A stretch of DNA of 10,874 nucleotides. It comes from Mesorhizobium sp. (GTDB taxonomy: Bacteria; Pseudomonadota; Alphaproteobacteria; Rhizobiales; Rhizobiaceae). The notes beneath the pieces were generated by a model that did no database searches, was not told the DNA's origin, and was given only the letters and a program-made list of their open reading frames with translations. The position numbers and the translations under genes were made by a program. The DNA lies in the NCBI GenBank assembly GCA_030698645.1, contig JAUYMV010000619.1, positions 1 through 10,874 of the forward strand. Reading direction: 5' to 3'. Shown in pieces: positions 1 to 6,900 of the stretch (the stretch's first letter is position 1; each line of letters begins with the position of its first letter).

Positions 1-171
1 CAGCCGCGCAATCTGGCCTCCGCCCGCGATTCGGTGCCGGACGTGCACCTGTTCCACCTGATGGACGACAATTCGCTGCGCGCGCTGCTCCCTGCCCCGC
101 CGCCCGGAACCCACATCGTCGACGACTGGCGCGAGGCGACGCCGCTGATCGCGGCCGCGCTCGGCATTTAG
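1..171 (+). CDS. C-terminal end of an unrecognised protein (5' truncated by window edge)
   Basis: Frame 1 is open from the first base to a TAG at 169-171 and gives 56 residues ending in [16 protein letters not shown]. The composition (many A, L, P and D, with no rare codons) looks like a real GC-rich coding end, not noise. The fragment has no transmembrane segment, cysteine cluster or motif that I recognise, so I give no function. Its TAG shares bases with the TAA of the convergent acetyltransferase gene: the bases TTAG at 168-171 carry both stops. That tight tail-to-tail packing supports both genes being real. Confidence 0.6.
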   Translation, partial: QPRNLASARDSVPDVHLFHLMDDNSLRALLPAPPPGTHIVDDWREATPLIAAALGI

Positions 172-764
172 ACGCGCGGCGCCTCGGCCTGTAGCGTCAG
201 GCGCATCAGCGGCCGGCCGGCCTTGCGCACCGTCGCCGTCGCAAAGCCGGCCTTCGCGAAGACGCGGGTCGAGCCGACGAACAGGCCGATCGAGCGCGAT
301 CCCTTCGACTGGTCCATCGGACAGGCTTCGAGAACACGCGCGCCCTCAGCCCGCGCATAGGCGATGCCGCCCTCGACCATCCGGTGGGTCAGGCCTTTGC
401 CGCGCGCCGATGCGCGCAGGAAGAAGCACGAGATCGCCCAGACCGCCGGATCGACTGCTTCGGCGGCGTCGAGCGGCGACGAGGCGCGGCCCGGATTGTT
501 CCATTCGGGAATGTCGGCGCGCGGGCCGATCTGCATCCAGCCGACCGCCCGGCCGTCCTGATAGGCCAGCAGGCCGGGCGGCGGTCCCGCCTCGATCCGC
601 GCCCTGATATGATCCTTGTTGCGCGCCCTGTCGTTGTCGCGGCGGGTTGCCGGCGGCAGCCGGAAATGCGTGCACCAGCAGCCGTAGCAGGCGCCCTGCT
701 TGCCGAACAGGTCCTCGAAATCCGCCCACCGGTCCGGCGTCAAAGGCACTATGGCGACGTCCAT
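168..764 (-). CDS. GNAT family N-acetyltransferase
   Basis: Predicted 198 aa acetyl-CoA-dependent N-acetyltransferase; the substrate is unknown. The acetyl-CoA pyrophosphate-binding motif of the fold is visible as [14 protein letters not shown] (about residues 120-133), on the strand FFLRAS. A motif-B-like end follows, with FAKAGF (169-174). The N-terminus carries [14 protein letters not shown] (24-37), a cysteine-rich signature seen in one GNAT subgroup. I chose the ATG at 764-762 because GAGGGGG lies a few bases upstream. A GTG two codons earlier is possible but would overlap that ribosome binding site. The reading frame continues open far upstream, antisense through dinB, but that is a codon-bias shadow. 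The gene is divergent from dinB and shares an 84-base intergenic region holding a LexA box, so SOS control is possible but unproven. It converges on the upstream gene with overlapping stop codons. Confidence 0.88.
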   Translation of the reverse strand: MDVAIVPLTPDRWADFEDLFGKQGACYGCWCTHFRLPPATRRDNDRARNKDHIRARIEAGPPPGLLAYQDGRAVGWMQIGPRADIPEWNNPGRASSPLDAAEAVDPAVWAISCFFLRASARGKGLTHRMVEGGIAYARAEGARVLEACPMDQSKGSRSIGLFVGSTRVFAKAGFATATVRKAGRPLMRLTLQAEAPRV

Positions 765-788
765 GCGCACCCCCTCGCCGACGGCCGC

Positions 789-817
789 TTGTGGCGCCGC
801 GCCCGCTCCATTATGAT
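789..817 (+). promoter_or_regulatory. Predicted sigma70-type promoter of dinB
   Basis: TTGTGG at 789-794 (-35) and TATGAT at 812-817 (-10, five of six consensus bases) are separated by exactly 17 bases. Transcription would start near 823-825, at the left edge of the LexA box, which is the right place for repression. It would also leave the two upstream in-frame ATGs (813, 834) outside or at the extreme edge of the mRNA, so the ATG at 849 becomes the likely start. The opposite strand reads ATCATAAT over the same bases, so a -10 for the divergent GNAT gene could overlap this one. Confidence 0.55.
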
Positions 818-824
818 CCCGAAT

Positions 825-839
825 GTTCCTCTTATGTTC
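825..839 (+). promoter_or_regulatory. LexA (SOS) operator, GTTC-N7-GTTC
   Basis: GTTC at 825-828 and GTTC at 836-839 are separated by exactly seven bases (CTCTTAT). This is the direct-repeat LexA recognition sequence established for alphaproteobacteria such as Rhizobium, Sinorhizobium and Rhodobacter. It lies just downstream of the predicted -10 and 9 bases before the dinB ATG. DinB is a classic SOS gene, so position and target agree. The site is also about 60 bases upstream of the divergent GNAT start and may affect that gene. Confidence 0.82.
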
Positions 840-848
840 GCAGCGCCG

Positions 849-2165
849 ATGCCGCCTGTCAACGATCCGAAACATGGATTCTGCCGCGACTGCCTCGCGC
901 CGCAGGGGGCGCTCGTACGCCGTTGCGAGCGCTGCGGCAGCCCGCGCGTCGTCGCCCATGCCGAGCTCTACGCGCTCAGCCTCGCCCATATCGACTGCGA
1001 CGCCTTCTATGCCTCGGTCGAGAAGCGCGACGACCCGTCGCTGCAGGACAAGCCGGTGATCATCGGCGGCGGCAAGCGCGGCGTCGTCTCGACCTGCTGC
1101 TACATTGCCCGCATCCACGGCGTGCGCTCGGCGATGCCGATGTTCAAGGCGCTGGAAGCCTGTCCGCAGGCCGTCGTCATCAAGCCGGACATGGAAAAAT
1201 ACGTCCGCGTCGGCCGCCAGGTGCGCGACATGATGCAGTCGCTGACGCCGATGGTCGAGCCGATCTCGATCGACGAGGCGTTTCTCGACCTCGCCGGCAC
1301 GGAACGGCTGCATGGCATGCCGCCGGCGCTGGTTCTCGCCCGCTTCGCGCGCCGCGTCGAAACCGAGATCGGCATCACCGTCTCCGTCGGCCTGTCCTAC
1401 TGCAAGTTCCTTGCCAAGGTCGCCTCGGACCTGAACAAGCCGCGCGGTTTCCAGGTGATTGGCGAGGCAGAGGCCGTGTCTTTTCTCGCGCCGCAACCCG
1501 TCACGCTGGTCTGGGGCGTCGGCAAGGCGTTCGCCGCGACGCTCGAGCGCGACGGCATCCGCACCATCGGGCAGTTGCAGATGCTGGAGCGCAACGATCT
1601 GATGCGGCGCTACGGTTCGATGGGCGACCGGCTCTATCACCTGGCGCGCGGCGAGGACGAGCGGCGCGTCCATGTCGAGCGCGAGGCCAAGAGCGTCTCG
1701 GCCGAAACGACGTTCAACGACGATTTGTCGTCGCCCGAGGATCTGATCCCCGTCCTGCGCGCGCTGTCGGAAAAGGTCTCGGCGCGGCTCAAGAAATCCG
1801 GCATCGCCGGACGCACCATCGTGCTCAAGCTGAAGACGCAGGACTTCAAGCTGCGCACGCGCAACCGCCAGCTCGCCGATCCGACCAGGCTCGCCGACCG
1901 GATCTTCTCGACCGGCCGCGAACTTCTCGCCAGGGAGACGGACGGCACGCGCTACCGGCTGATCGGCATCGGCGTCAGCGACCTGTCGGACGACCGGCGC
2001 GCCGATCCGCCCGACCTCGTCGACGAAAAGGCTGGTCGGCGCGCCAGGGCCGAAGGCGCCATCGATGCGTTGCGCGGAAAATTCGGCCGCGCCGCGGTGG
2101 AGACCGGCTATACGTTCGGCAAGGGCCGTACCGCGCATCCTCCGGCGGAAGTCGACGAGGATTAG
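849..2165 (+). CDS. dinB: DNA polymerase IV (Y-family translesion polymerase) with N-terminal Cys4 extension
   Basis: 438 aa error-prone Y-family polymerase that bypasses damaged template bases. Catalytic metal ligands are present: D49 and D51 in [15 protein letters not shown], and D142-E143 in SIDEAFLDL. Other family marks are [14 protein letters not shown] (85-98), the palm segment [19 protein letters not shown], the thumb [17 protein letters not shown] and a little-finger domain from roughly residue 290. The polymerase is preceded by about 45 residues holding CX2C-X10-CX2C (C12, C15, C26, C29), which looks like a small zinc ribbon and is absent from E. coli Pol IV. The C-terminus ([10 protein letters not shown]) lacks an obvious terminal clamp-binding peptide like that of E. 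coli. I chose ATG 849 because the two upstream in-frame ATGs (813, 834) overlap the -10 and the LexA box; no strong Shine-Dalgarno sequence is visible. The TAG overlaps the stop of the convergent YkgJ-like gene (TTAG, 2162-2165). Confidence 0.95.
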   Translation: MPPVNDPKHGFCRDCLAPQGALVRRCERCGSPRVVAHAELYALSLAHIDCDAFYASVEKRDDPSLQDKPVIIGGGKRGVVSTCCYIARIHGVRSAMPMFKALEACPQAVVIKPDMEKYVRVGRQVRDMMQSLTPMVEPISIDEAFLDLAGTERLHGMPPALVLARFARRVETEIGITVSVGLSYCKFLAKVASDLNKPRGFQVIGEAEAVSFLAPQPVTLVWGVGKAFAATLERDGIRTIGQLQMLERNDLMRRYGSMGDRLYHLARGEDERRVHVEREAKSVSAETTFNDDLSSPEDLIPVLRALSEKVSARLKKSGIAGRTIVLKLKTQDFKLRTRNRQLADPTRLADRIFSTGRELLARETDGTRYRLIGIGVSDLSDDRRADPPDLVDEKAGRRARAEGAIDALRGKFGRAAVETGYTFGKGRTAHPPAEVDED

Positions 2166-2467
2166 ACCGGCAGTCCAGCCTCCTCCCGCGCCATCAGGCA
2201 TTCCGGATCGCCGGGCATGCAGGTGCGGCAGACCTCGGGGCGCACCGCATAGATGCCGCAGGCCGTGAACTTGCCGACCTCGCCGGTCAGCGCCGAACAG
2301 CGCACGCCGTCGCAGCGCATGCCGCTGAGATCCGCGGCGACGAATTTTTCCGGAATCTTCAGGAGATCGGCGTCGCTCTCCGTGGAGAAGCGCGGCCAGT
2401 CGGCCGAATAGGAGCAACAGGCGCCACAGGCCTGGCAGTCGAATGCGGTGCTATCCACGTCGTCCAT
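2162..2467 (-). CDS. YkgJ-family cysteine cluster protein (putative metal-binding)
   Basis: 101 aa cytoplasmic protein rich in cysteine. It opens with [10 protein letters not shown] (C11, C14, C17, C18), the CxxCxxCC signature of the YkgJ/zinc- or iron-chelating family. More cysteines follow at C52, C57, C70, C80, C83 and C90 (for example [15 protein letters not shown]). The family is predicted to bind a metal or iron-sulphur cluster, but its biochemical role is poorly defined, so the function stays open. No signal peptide or membrane segment is visible. The ATG at 2467-2465 immediately precedes the motif and no strong ribosome binding site is apparent. It lies 57 bases downstream of the 68 aa gene on the same strand and may be the last gene of that run or separately transcribed. 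Its TAA overlaps the dinB TAG. Confidence 0.88.
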   Translation of the reverse strand: MDDVDSTAFDCQACGACCSYSADWPRFSTESDADLLKIPEKFVAADLSGMRCDGVRCSALTGEVGKFTACGIYAVRPEVCRTCMPGDPECLMAREEAGLPV

Positions 2468-2524
2468 CGCGGTCGCATTGCTGGTGTGCAGAGCGGTCGC
2501 CGCCCTGCCGGTCGATGGTGGAAG

Positions 2525-2731
2525 CTATTTCGACTTCTTGCGCGAGGGCGTCTTGGACGCGCCCTCGGATTCGTCCTCGAACAGGTCGACCGCCGGCTTG
2601 GTCGGGCTAGCTGCGCCGCCAGCGGGCTTCACCGCCGACTTGACGCGCTCGCGCGTGGCGATTTCCGCCGCGGTTTCCTTGACCGCCGAGCCCGGCTTGC
2701 TCTGGTCCTTGGTCGAGAACTTGATGGCCAT
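2525..2731 (-). CDS. Small basic, probably disordered protein of unknown function
   Basis: 68 aa protein beginning MAIKFSTKDQSKPG. It has 11 lysines, many A, S, P and T, a short acidic patch DLFEDESE (about 49-56) and a basic tail TPSRKKSK. This suggests low structure and perhaps nucleic-acid or protein contacts, which is inference from composition only. No cysteine, signal peptide or hydrophobic segment is seen and I recognise no domain. The start is well supported: AGGA lies 8-9 bases before the ATG at 2731-2729. It begins 15 bases after the stop of the 125 aa gene, so the two are probably co-transcribed. Confidence 0.7.
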   Translation of the reverse strand: MAIKFSTKDQSKPGSAVKETAAEIATRERVKSAVKPAGGAASPTKPAVDLFEDESEGASKTPSRKKSK

Positions 2732-2746
2732 CGTTCGATCCTGAAA

Positions 2747-3124
2747 TTAGTCGCGTGGATTGCGAAGCCGGCCGATGAGGGCCGAAACGGCGGTGATGTT
2801 CATTTCCTCGGGCGACCAGTTGCGGGTCTCCTCGATATGCTTTGGCGCCAGTTCGCGGTGCGTGCTGCCGCTGTAGGCGGCGTCCGACTTGATGGTGCGC
2901 GTGCCGGTCTTGGCGTTCTCGACCGCGTATTCGATCAGGTAGTTCGGGCATTCGACGCGGCCGCGCACGCCCATGCGCACCTGCGCGTCGCCATGCGCGC
3001 GCTTGCAGCGTTCGAGCTTTTCCAGCACGCGCCGCACATATTCGACCGGCTTGTCGAGATTCGGCACCGCGTCGGCGATGGTCGAATCCTCGGGGATCGA
3101 TGTCTTGACTGTCCGGGGGGCCAT
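2747..3124 (-). CDS. Conserved-looking hypothetical protein (125 aa)
   Basis: 125 aa soluble protein starting MAPRTVKTSIPEDSTIADAV. Its N-terminal half reads as helical and charged (YVRRVLEKLERCKRAHGDAQ). Its second half has a beta-like stretch around RGRVECPNYLIEYAVEN and ends in SPEEMNITAVSALIGRL. There are only two cysteines (C40 and C59), with no membrane segment or motif that I recognise, so function is unknown. The ATG at 3124-3122 shares one base with the TGA of the preceding gene (TGATG), which indicates translational coupling with the helical protein upstream. The next gene begins 15 bases after its TAA. The tight spacing on both sides argues that three small genes form one operon. 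Confidence 0.75.
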   Translation of the reverse strand: MAPRTVKTSIPEDSTIADAVPNLDKPVEYVRRVLEKLERCKRAHGDAQVRMGVRGRVECPNYLIEYAVENAKTGTRTIKSDAAYSGSTHRELAPKHIEETRNWSPEEMNITAVSALIGRLRNPRD

Positions 3125-3357
3125 CAGCTTTTCGTCCGCTTCTTGGGTGCCGGCAGGGTGGCGGCCAGCGCCGCGGCGGCAAGTTCTTCCGCTTCCTTTT
3201 CGAGGCGCATCTCGCGCAGGCGCGCGGTCTTGGCGTCGCGCGCCTGGCTGACCGCGTCGTGCTCCGACACCAGCCGGCTGCGCGCCAGGAACTGCGTTTG
3301 CGTCTTGCTGAACGACGTCTCAGCCTGCTCGCGGGATTTTTTCAGGTTTGATGTCAA
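3124..3357 (-). CDS. Small helical (coiled-coil-like) protein of unknown function
   Basis: 77 aa from the chosen start. The chain is almost entirely predicted helix: MTSNLKKSREQAETSFSKTQ near the start, then alternating charged stretches such as DAKTARLREMRLEKEAEELA, and a basic tail PAPKKRTKS. There are no cysteines or hydrophobic membrane segments, and I recognise no family. The start is ambiguous. GTG at 3363-3361 gives 79 aa but has AGGA only one base away. TTG at 3357-3355 has the same AGGA at a normal 7-base distance, so I prefer it. The stop overlaps the ATG of the 125 aa gene by one base. The csp terminator ends only about 40 bases upstream of the start, and I see no convincing promoter in that gap. 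Confidence 0.7.
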   Translation of the reverse strand: MTSNLKKSREQAETSFSKTQTQFLARSRLVSEHDAVSQARDAKTARLREMRLEKEAEELAAAALAATLPAPKKRTKS

Positions 3358-3402
3358 TGTCACATCCTGCGTGTTCGCCGGGCGATCATGTCGCCGCCCA
3401 AG

Positions 3403-3431
3403 AAAAAAGGCCAGGCCTAGGCCTGACCTTT
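3403..3431 (-). terminator. Rho-independent terminator of csp
   Basis: Bases 3406-3431 form an inverted repeat of up to 13 base pairs centred between 3418 and 3419. Read on the minus strand, the hairpin is followed by six U residues (complement of 3403-3408). The single imperfect pair (3411/3426) is a G-U wobble in minus-strand RNA but a C-A mismatch in plus-strand RNA, which gives the direction. It lies 58 bases after the csp stop codon. Confidence 0.85.
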
Positions 3432-3449
3432 CAATTCGACCATTCCGCG

Positions 3450-3472
3450 CGATGCCGCGATCCGCGGCATCG
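3450..3472 (-). other. Perfect 10-bp stem-loop in csp 3' UTR
   Basis: CGATGCCGCG at 3450-3459 and CGCGGCATCG at 3463-3472 pair perfectly around a three-base loop. The stem has no U-run, so it is not a classic terminator by itself. It lies 17 bases after the csp stop and 18 bases before the true terminator hairpin. It could protect the mRNA 3' end, help termination, or be part of a 3'-derived small RNA. Confidence 0.6.
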
Positions 3473-3488
3473 GCGAGACTGGAGTGGA

Positions 3489-3698
3489 TCAGGCTGCCTT
3501 GAGCTGATCCGCGGACATCTTGCCCGACTTGTTGTCGCGAACCATCTCGTAGGAGAGCTTCTGGCCCTCGACGATGTCGCGCATGCCTGCGCGCTCGACG
3601 GCCGAGATGTGAACGAACACGTCCGCGCCGCCATTGTCAGGCTGAATGAAGCCGAAGCCCTTGGTAGCGTTGAACCATTTTACGGTGCCGGTGTCCAT
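3489..3698 (-). CDS. Cold-shock protein, CspA family
   Basis: 69 aa single cold-shock-domain (OB-fold) protein that binds single-stranded nucleic acid and melts mRNA structure. RNP1 is KGFGFI (13-18) and RNP2 is VFVHIS (27-32); the start [20 protein letters not shown] is typical of the family and the length is normal. The basic and aromatic binding residues (K7, W8, F9, F15, F17, F28, H30) are present. The ATG at 3698-3696 has AAAGGG about 7 bases upstream. It has its own promoter (3845-3873), a leader of about 140 nt and its own terminator (3403-3431), so it is a monocistronic unit downstream of dnaE. The long leader suggests post-transcriptional temperature control as in E. coli cspA. I cannot tell which csp paralogue of the genome this is. 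Confidence 0.96.
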   Translation of the reverse strand: MDTGTVKWFNATKGFGFIQPDNGGADVFVHISAVERAGMRDIVEGQKLSYEMVRDNKSGKMSADQLKAA

Positions 3699-3838
3699 GA
3701 TGAACCCTTTCTAGCAAATATTGTCTTTCGGCCGCGCGGGATGCGCGACAGATTTTGGTGTCGATTTTTGAAGGGGAAGTTCGCCAGGGGCACGCCGACG
3801 GCGCACTTAAACAAAAGTCGATCAAGCAAAATATCGAT
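3699..3838 (-). promoter_or_regulatory. Long 5' leader of csp mRNA (candidate thermoregulatory UTR)
   Basis: From the predicted start site near 3838 to the csp ATG there are about 140 untranslated bases. The upstream half is markedly richer in A and T than its surroundings (for example 3811-3840). A GC hairpin follows (CGCGC at 3733-3737 with GCGCG at 3743-3747), possibly extended by outer TGTC/GACA pairing. The Shine-Dalgarno AAAGGG closes the leader. Long structured leaders are known to act as cold sensors in the E. coli cspA family; that this one does so is inference. Confidence 0.5.
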
Positions 3839-3844
3839 AGCCAA

Positions 3845-3873
3845 TCTATAGGCTTCTATTCGCGGCATGTCAA
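3845..3873 (-). promoter_or_regulatory. Predicted sigma70-type promoter of csp
   Basis: On the minus strand TTGACA (3873-3868, a perfect -35) is followed by exactly 17 bases and then TATAGA (3850-3845, four of six consensus bases). Transcription would start near A3838. The promoter lies within the 205-base gap between the dnaE stop and the csp start. Confidence 0.65.
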
Positions 3874-3886
3874 ATTGCCGATGCCG
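3863..3886. repeat. Inverted repeat overlapping the csp -35 region
   Basis: CGGCAT (3863-3868) and ATGCCG (3881-3886) form a 6-bp inverted repeat with a 12-base gap, and the csp -35 hexamer starts inside it. A shorter alternative pairing uses CGGCA at 3863-3867 with TGCCG at 3876-3880. It could be an operator, or a weak end-of-transcript stem for dnaE. It is short enough to be chance in this GC-rich DNA. Confidence 0.3.
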
Positions 3887-3903
3887 ACCGTCCCTTGCGG
3901 AAT

Positions 3904-6900
3904 CTACACAAGCTCCACATCGACGACGCCCGGCACCGCGCGCATGGCGGCGGCGACGCGCGTATCGATTCGGTAGCGGTGCGGCAGTTCGATCTCAACC
4001 TCGCCCTGCCCGCCTTCCTTGACCACCACGAACGAGACCTGCCCGTCGCCGCGCTGGGCGAGTTGGGTCGTCAGCGTGTTGAGCGCGGTGGCGTCGCGCA
4101 GGAAGATGCGCAGCGCCTTCTGCAGGCGCCCGGCTTCCACGTCGAGCGCCTGGACGGTCTGGACGCGCAGATTGACGCCTTCGGGCCGGTCCTCGGCCGC
4201 CACCGTCACCACCAGCGATTTGCCTTCGACCAGGAACTCGCGGTACTGCGCCAAGGTCTCCGAAAACAGCACCGCCTCGTACTGCCCGGTCATGTCCGAG
4301 AGCTGCACGACGCACATCTTGTTGCCGGTCTTGGTCTTGCGCTCCTTGGCCGAGGTCACCGTGCCGGCGAGCCGCCCGGCCGTCGCGCCGCGCTTCACGG
4401 CGGCGGCGAAATCCGTCCAGCCCTGCACGCGCATCTTCTCCAGCGCCGTCCTGTATTCGTCGAGCGGATGCGCCGAAAGATAGAAGCCGACCGCCTGGAA
4501 CTCACGCTGCAGGCGCTCCGCCGGCGGCCAGGCCTCGGTCGCGGGCAGATGCAGCTTCTGCTGACGCGCCGCCGACGCGGAACCGAACATGTCCGTCATG
4601 CCGAGCGCGGCGTCTTCCGAAGCGCGCGACGCCAGCCCCATCATGCGCTCGATTCCCGCCATCATGGCGGCGCGCTCATGGCCGAAGCAGTCGAAGGCGC
4701 CGGCCTGGATCAGGCTTTCAAAGACGCGTTTCCCGGCGATTCGCGGATCGACCCGCTCGCAGAAATCCTCCAGATCCTCGAACTGCTTTTCCCGGCGCCG
4801 CTCCATGATGTGGCGCACCGCCGCCTCGCCGACGCCCTTGATGGCGGCCAGCGAATAGAAGATGCGGTTGCCGTCGACCTCGAAGTCGCGGTCGGACGTC
4901 TTGACCGACGGCGGCACGACGTCGATGCCGAGCCGGATCGCGTCCTGGCGAAAATCCGCCAGCTTGTCGGTGTTCGACATGTCGAGCGTCATCGACGCGG
5001 CGAGGAACTCGACCGGGTAGTGCGCCTTCAGGAACGCCGTCTGGTAGGACACGATCGCATAGGCTGCCGCGTGCGACTTGTTGAAGCCGTAGTCGGCGAA
5101 CTTGGCCAGCAGGTCGAAGATGAAATCGGCCTTGCCCTTCTCGACGCCACGCTCGACCGCGCCCGACACGAAGCGGACACGCTGCACCTCCATTTCGGCG
5201 CGGATCTTCTTGCCCATGGCGCGGCGCAGCAGGTCGGCTTCGCCGAGCGTATAGCCGGACAGCTCCTGCGCGATCTGCATGACCTGTTCCTGGTAGACGA
5301 TGACGCCCTGCGTCTCGGCCACCAGATGGTCGATCTTGGGATGGATCGACGCCATCTCCTCTTCTTTGTGCTTGCGCGCATTGTATGTCGGGATGTTCTC
5401 CATCGGGCCCGGCCGGTAGAGCGCGACCAGCGCGATGATGTCCTCGATCCGGTCCGGCTTCATGCCGATCAGCGCCTTGCGCATGCCGGCCGATTCCACC
5501 TGGAACACGCCGACCACCTCGCCGCGCGACAGCATGGCGTAGGTCTTCTCGTCGTCGAGCGGCAGCTTGGCCAGGTCGATCTCGATGCCGCGGCGCTTGA
5601 TGAGCTTCACTGCCGTGTCGAGCACGGTCAGCGTCTTCAGGCCGAGAAAGTCGAACTTCACCAGCCCGGCCTGCTCGACATATTTCATGTTGTACTGCGT
5701 CACCGGCATGTCGGAGCGCGGGTCGCGGTACATCGGCACGAGTTCCGACAGCGGCCGGTCGCCGATGACGATGCCGGCGGCGTGCGTCGAGGCGTGCCGG
5801 TAGAGGCCTTCCAGCTTCTGCGCGATGTCGAGCAGCGTCTGCACGATCGGCTCGCGCTCGATCTCCTCCTGGAAGCGCGGCTCACCCTCGATCGCCTGGG
5901 CGAGCGTCACCGGATTGGCCGGATTCTGCGGCACCATCTTGCAGAGCCGGTCGACCTGGCCATACGGCATCTGCAGCACCCGGCCGACGTCGCGCAGCAC
6001 GGCGCGGGCCTGCAGCGTTCCAAACGTGATGATCTGCGCCACCTGGTCGCGGCCGTATTTCTGCTGCACGTAGCGGATCACCTCGTCGCGGCGGTCCTGG
6101 CAGAAGTCGATGTCGAAGTCGGGCATCGAGACGCGGTCAGGATTGAGGAAGCGCTCGAACAGCAGCGAGAAGCGCAGCGGATCGACGTCGGTGATGGTCA
6201 GCGCATAGGCGACCAGCGAGCCGGCGCCCGAACCGCGCCCCGGCCCGACGGGAATGCCTTGCGCCTTCGCCCATTGGATGAAGTCGGCGACGATGAGAAA
6301 ATAGCCCGGATACTTCATCCGCTCGATAACCTCGAGCTCGAATTCCAGCCGCTCCGAATAGTTGAAGGCGTCGTAGCCGGCGCTGGTGCCGAACGTCTCC
6401 AGCCGCATCGCCAGGCCCTCGCGCGCCTGGCGGCGCAGTTCGCCGGCCTCCGCCTTCAACGCGGCCTCCGGGTCGTCGCCGCCGCCGGTAAAGCGCGGCA
6501 GGATCGGGTTGCGGTTCTTCGGGAAATAGGAGCAGCGCAGCGCCACCTCGATCGTGTTGTCGATCGCCTCGGGCAGGTCGGCGAACAGCTCGGCCATTTC
6601 GGCCTGGCTTTTCAGAAAATTGTCGGGCGTCAGGCGGCGCCGGTCGTCGACCGCGACGACGCTGCCTTCGGCGATCGCGATCAGCGCGTCGTGCGCGTCA
6701 TAGTCGTCGCGCGCCAGGAAGAACGCCTCGTTGGTCGCCACCAGCGGCAGGCGGCGATCGTAGGCGAGCGCGATGGTCGCCGCTTCGACCGCCCGGTCAT
6801 AGCCGGCGGGGCGTTGCAGTTCGACATAGAGCCGGTCGCCGAAGGCGGCAGCCAATGCGTCGAGACGGGCGGCTGCAAGCGCGGGATGGTCGTCCTTCAG

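Noticed and set aside
765..2417. Minus-strand frame extending the GNAT protein to 749 residues
   Set aside because: Only the last 198 residues match the acetyltransferase. The rest is antisense to dinB and the intergenic promoter, in register with dinB codons, and has low-complexity charged composition. The ATG at 764 has a good ribosome binding site.
647..3502. Plus-strand frame of 951 codons spanning dinB and four minus-strand genes
   Set aside because: Arginine-, alanine- and proline-rich translation typical of an out-of-frame GC-rich read. It crosses several well-supported genes in conflicting frames.
3450..3886. Shared CGATGCCG on both sides of csp as a possible paired element
   Set aside because: GATGCCG occurs many times in the window (for example near 365, 848 and 1133), so the shared octamer carries little information.
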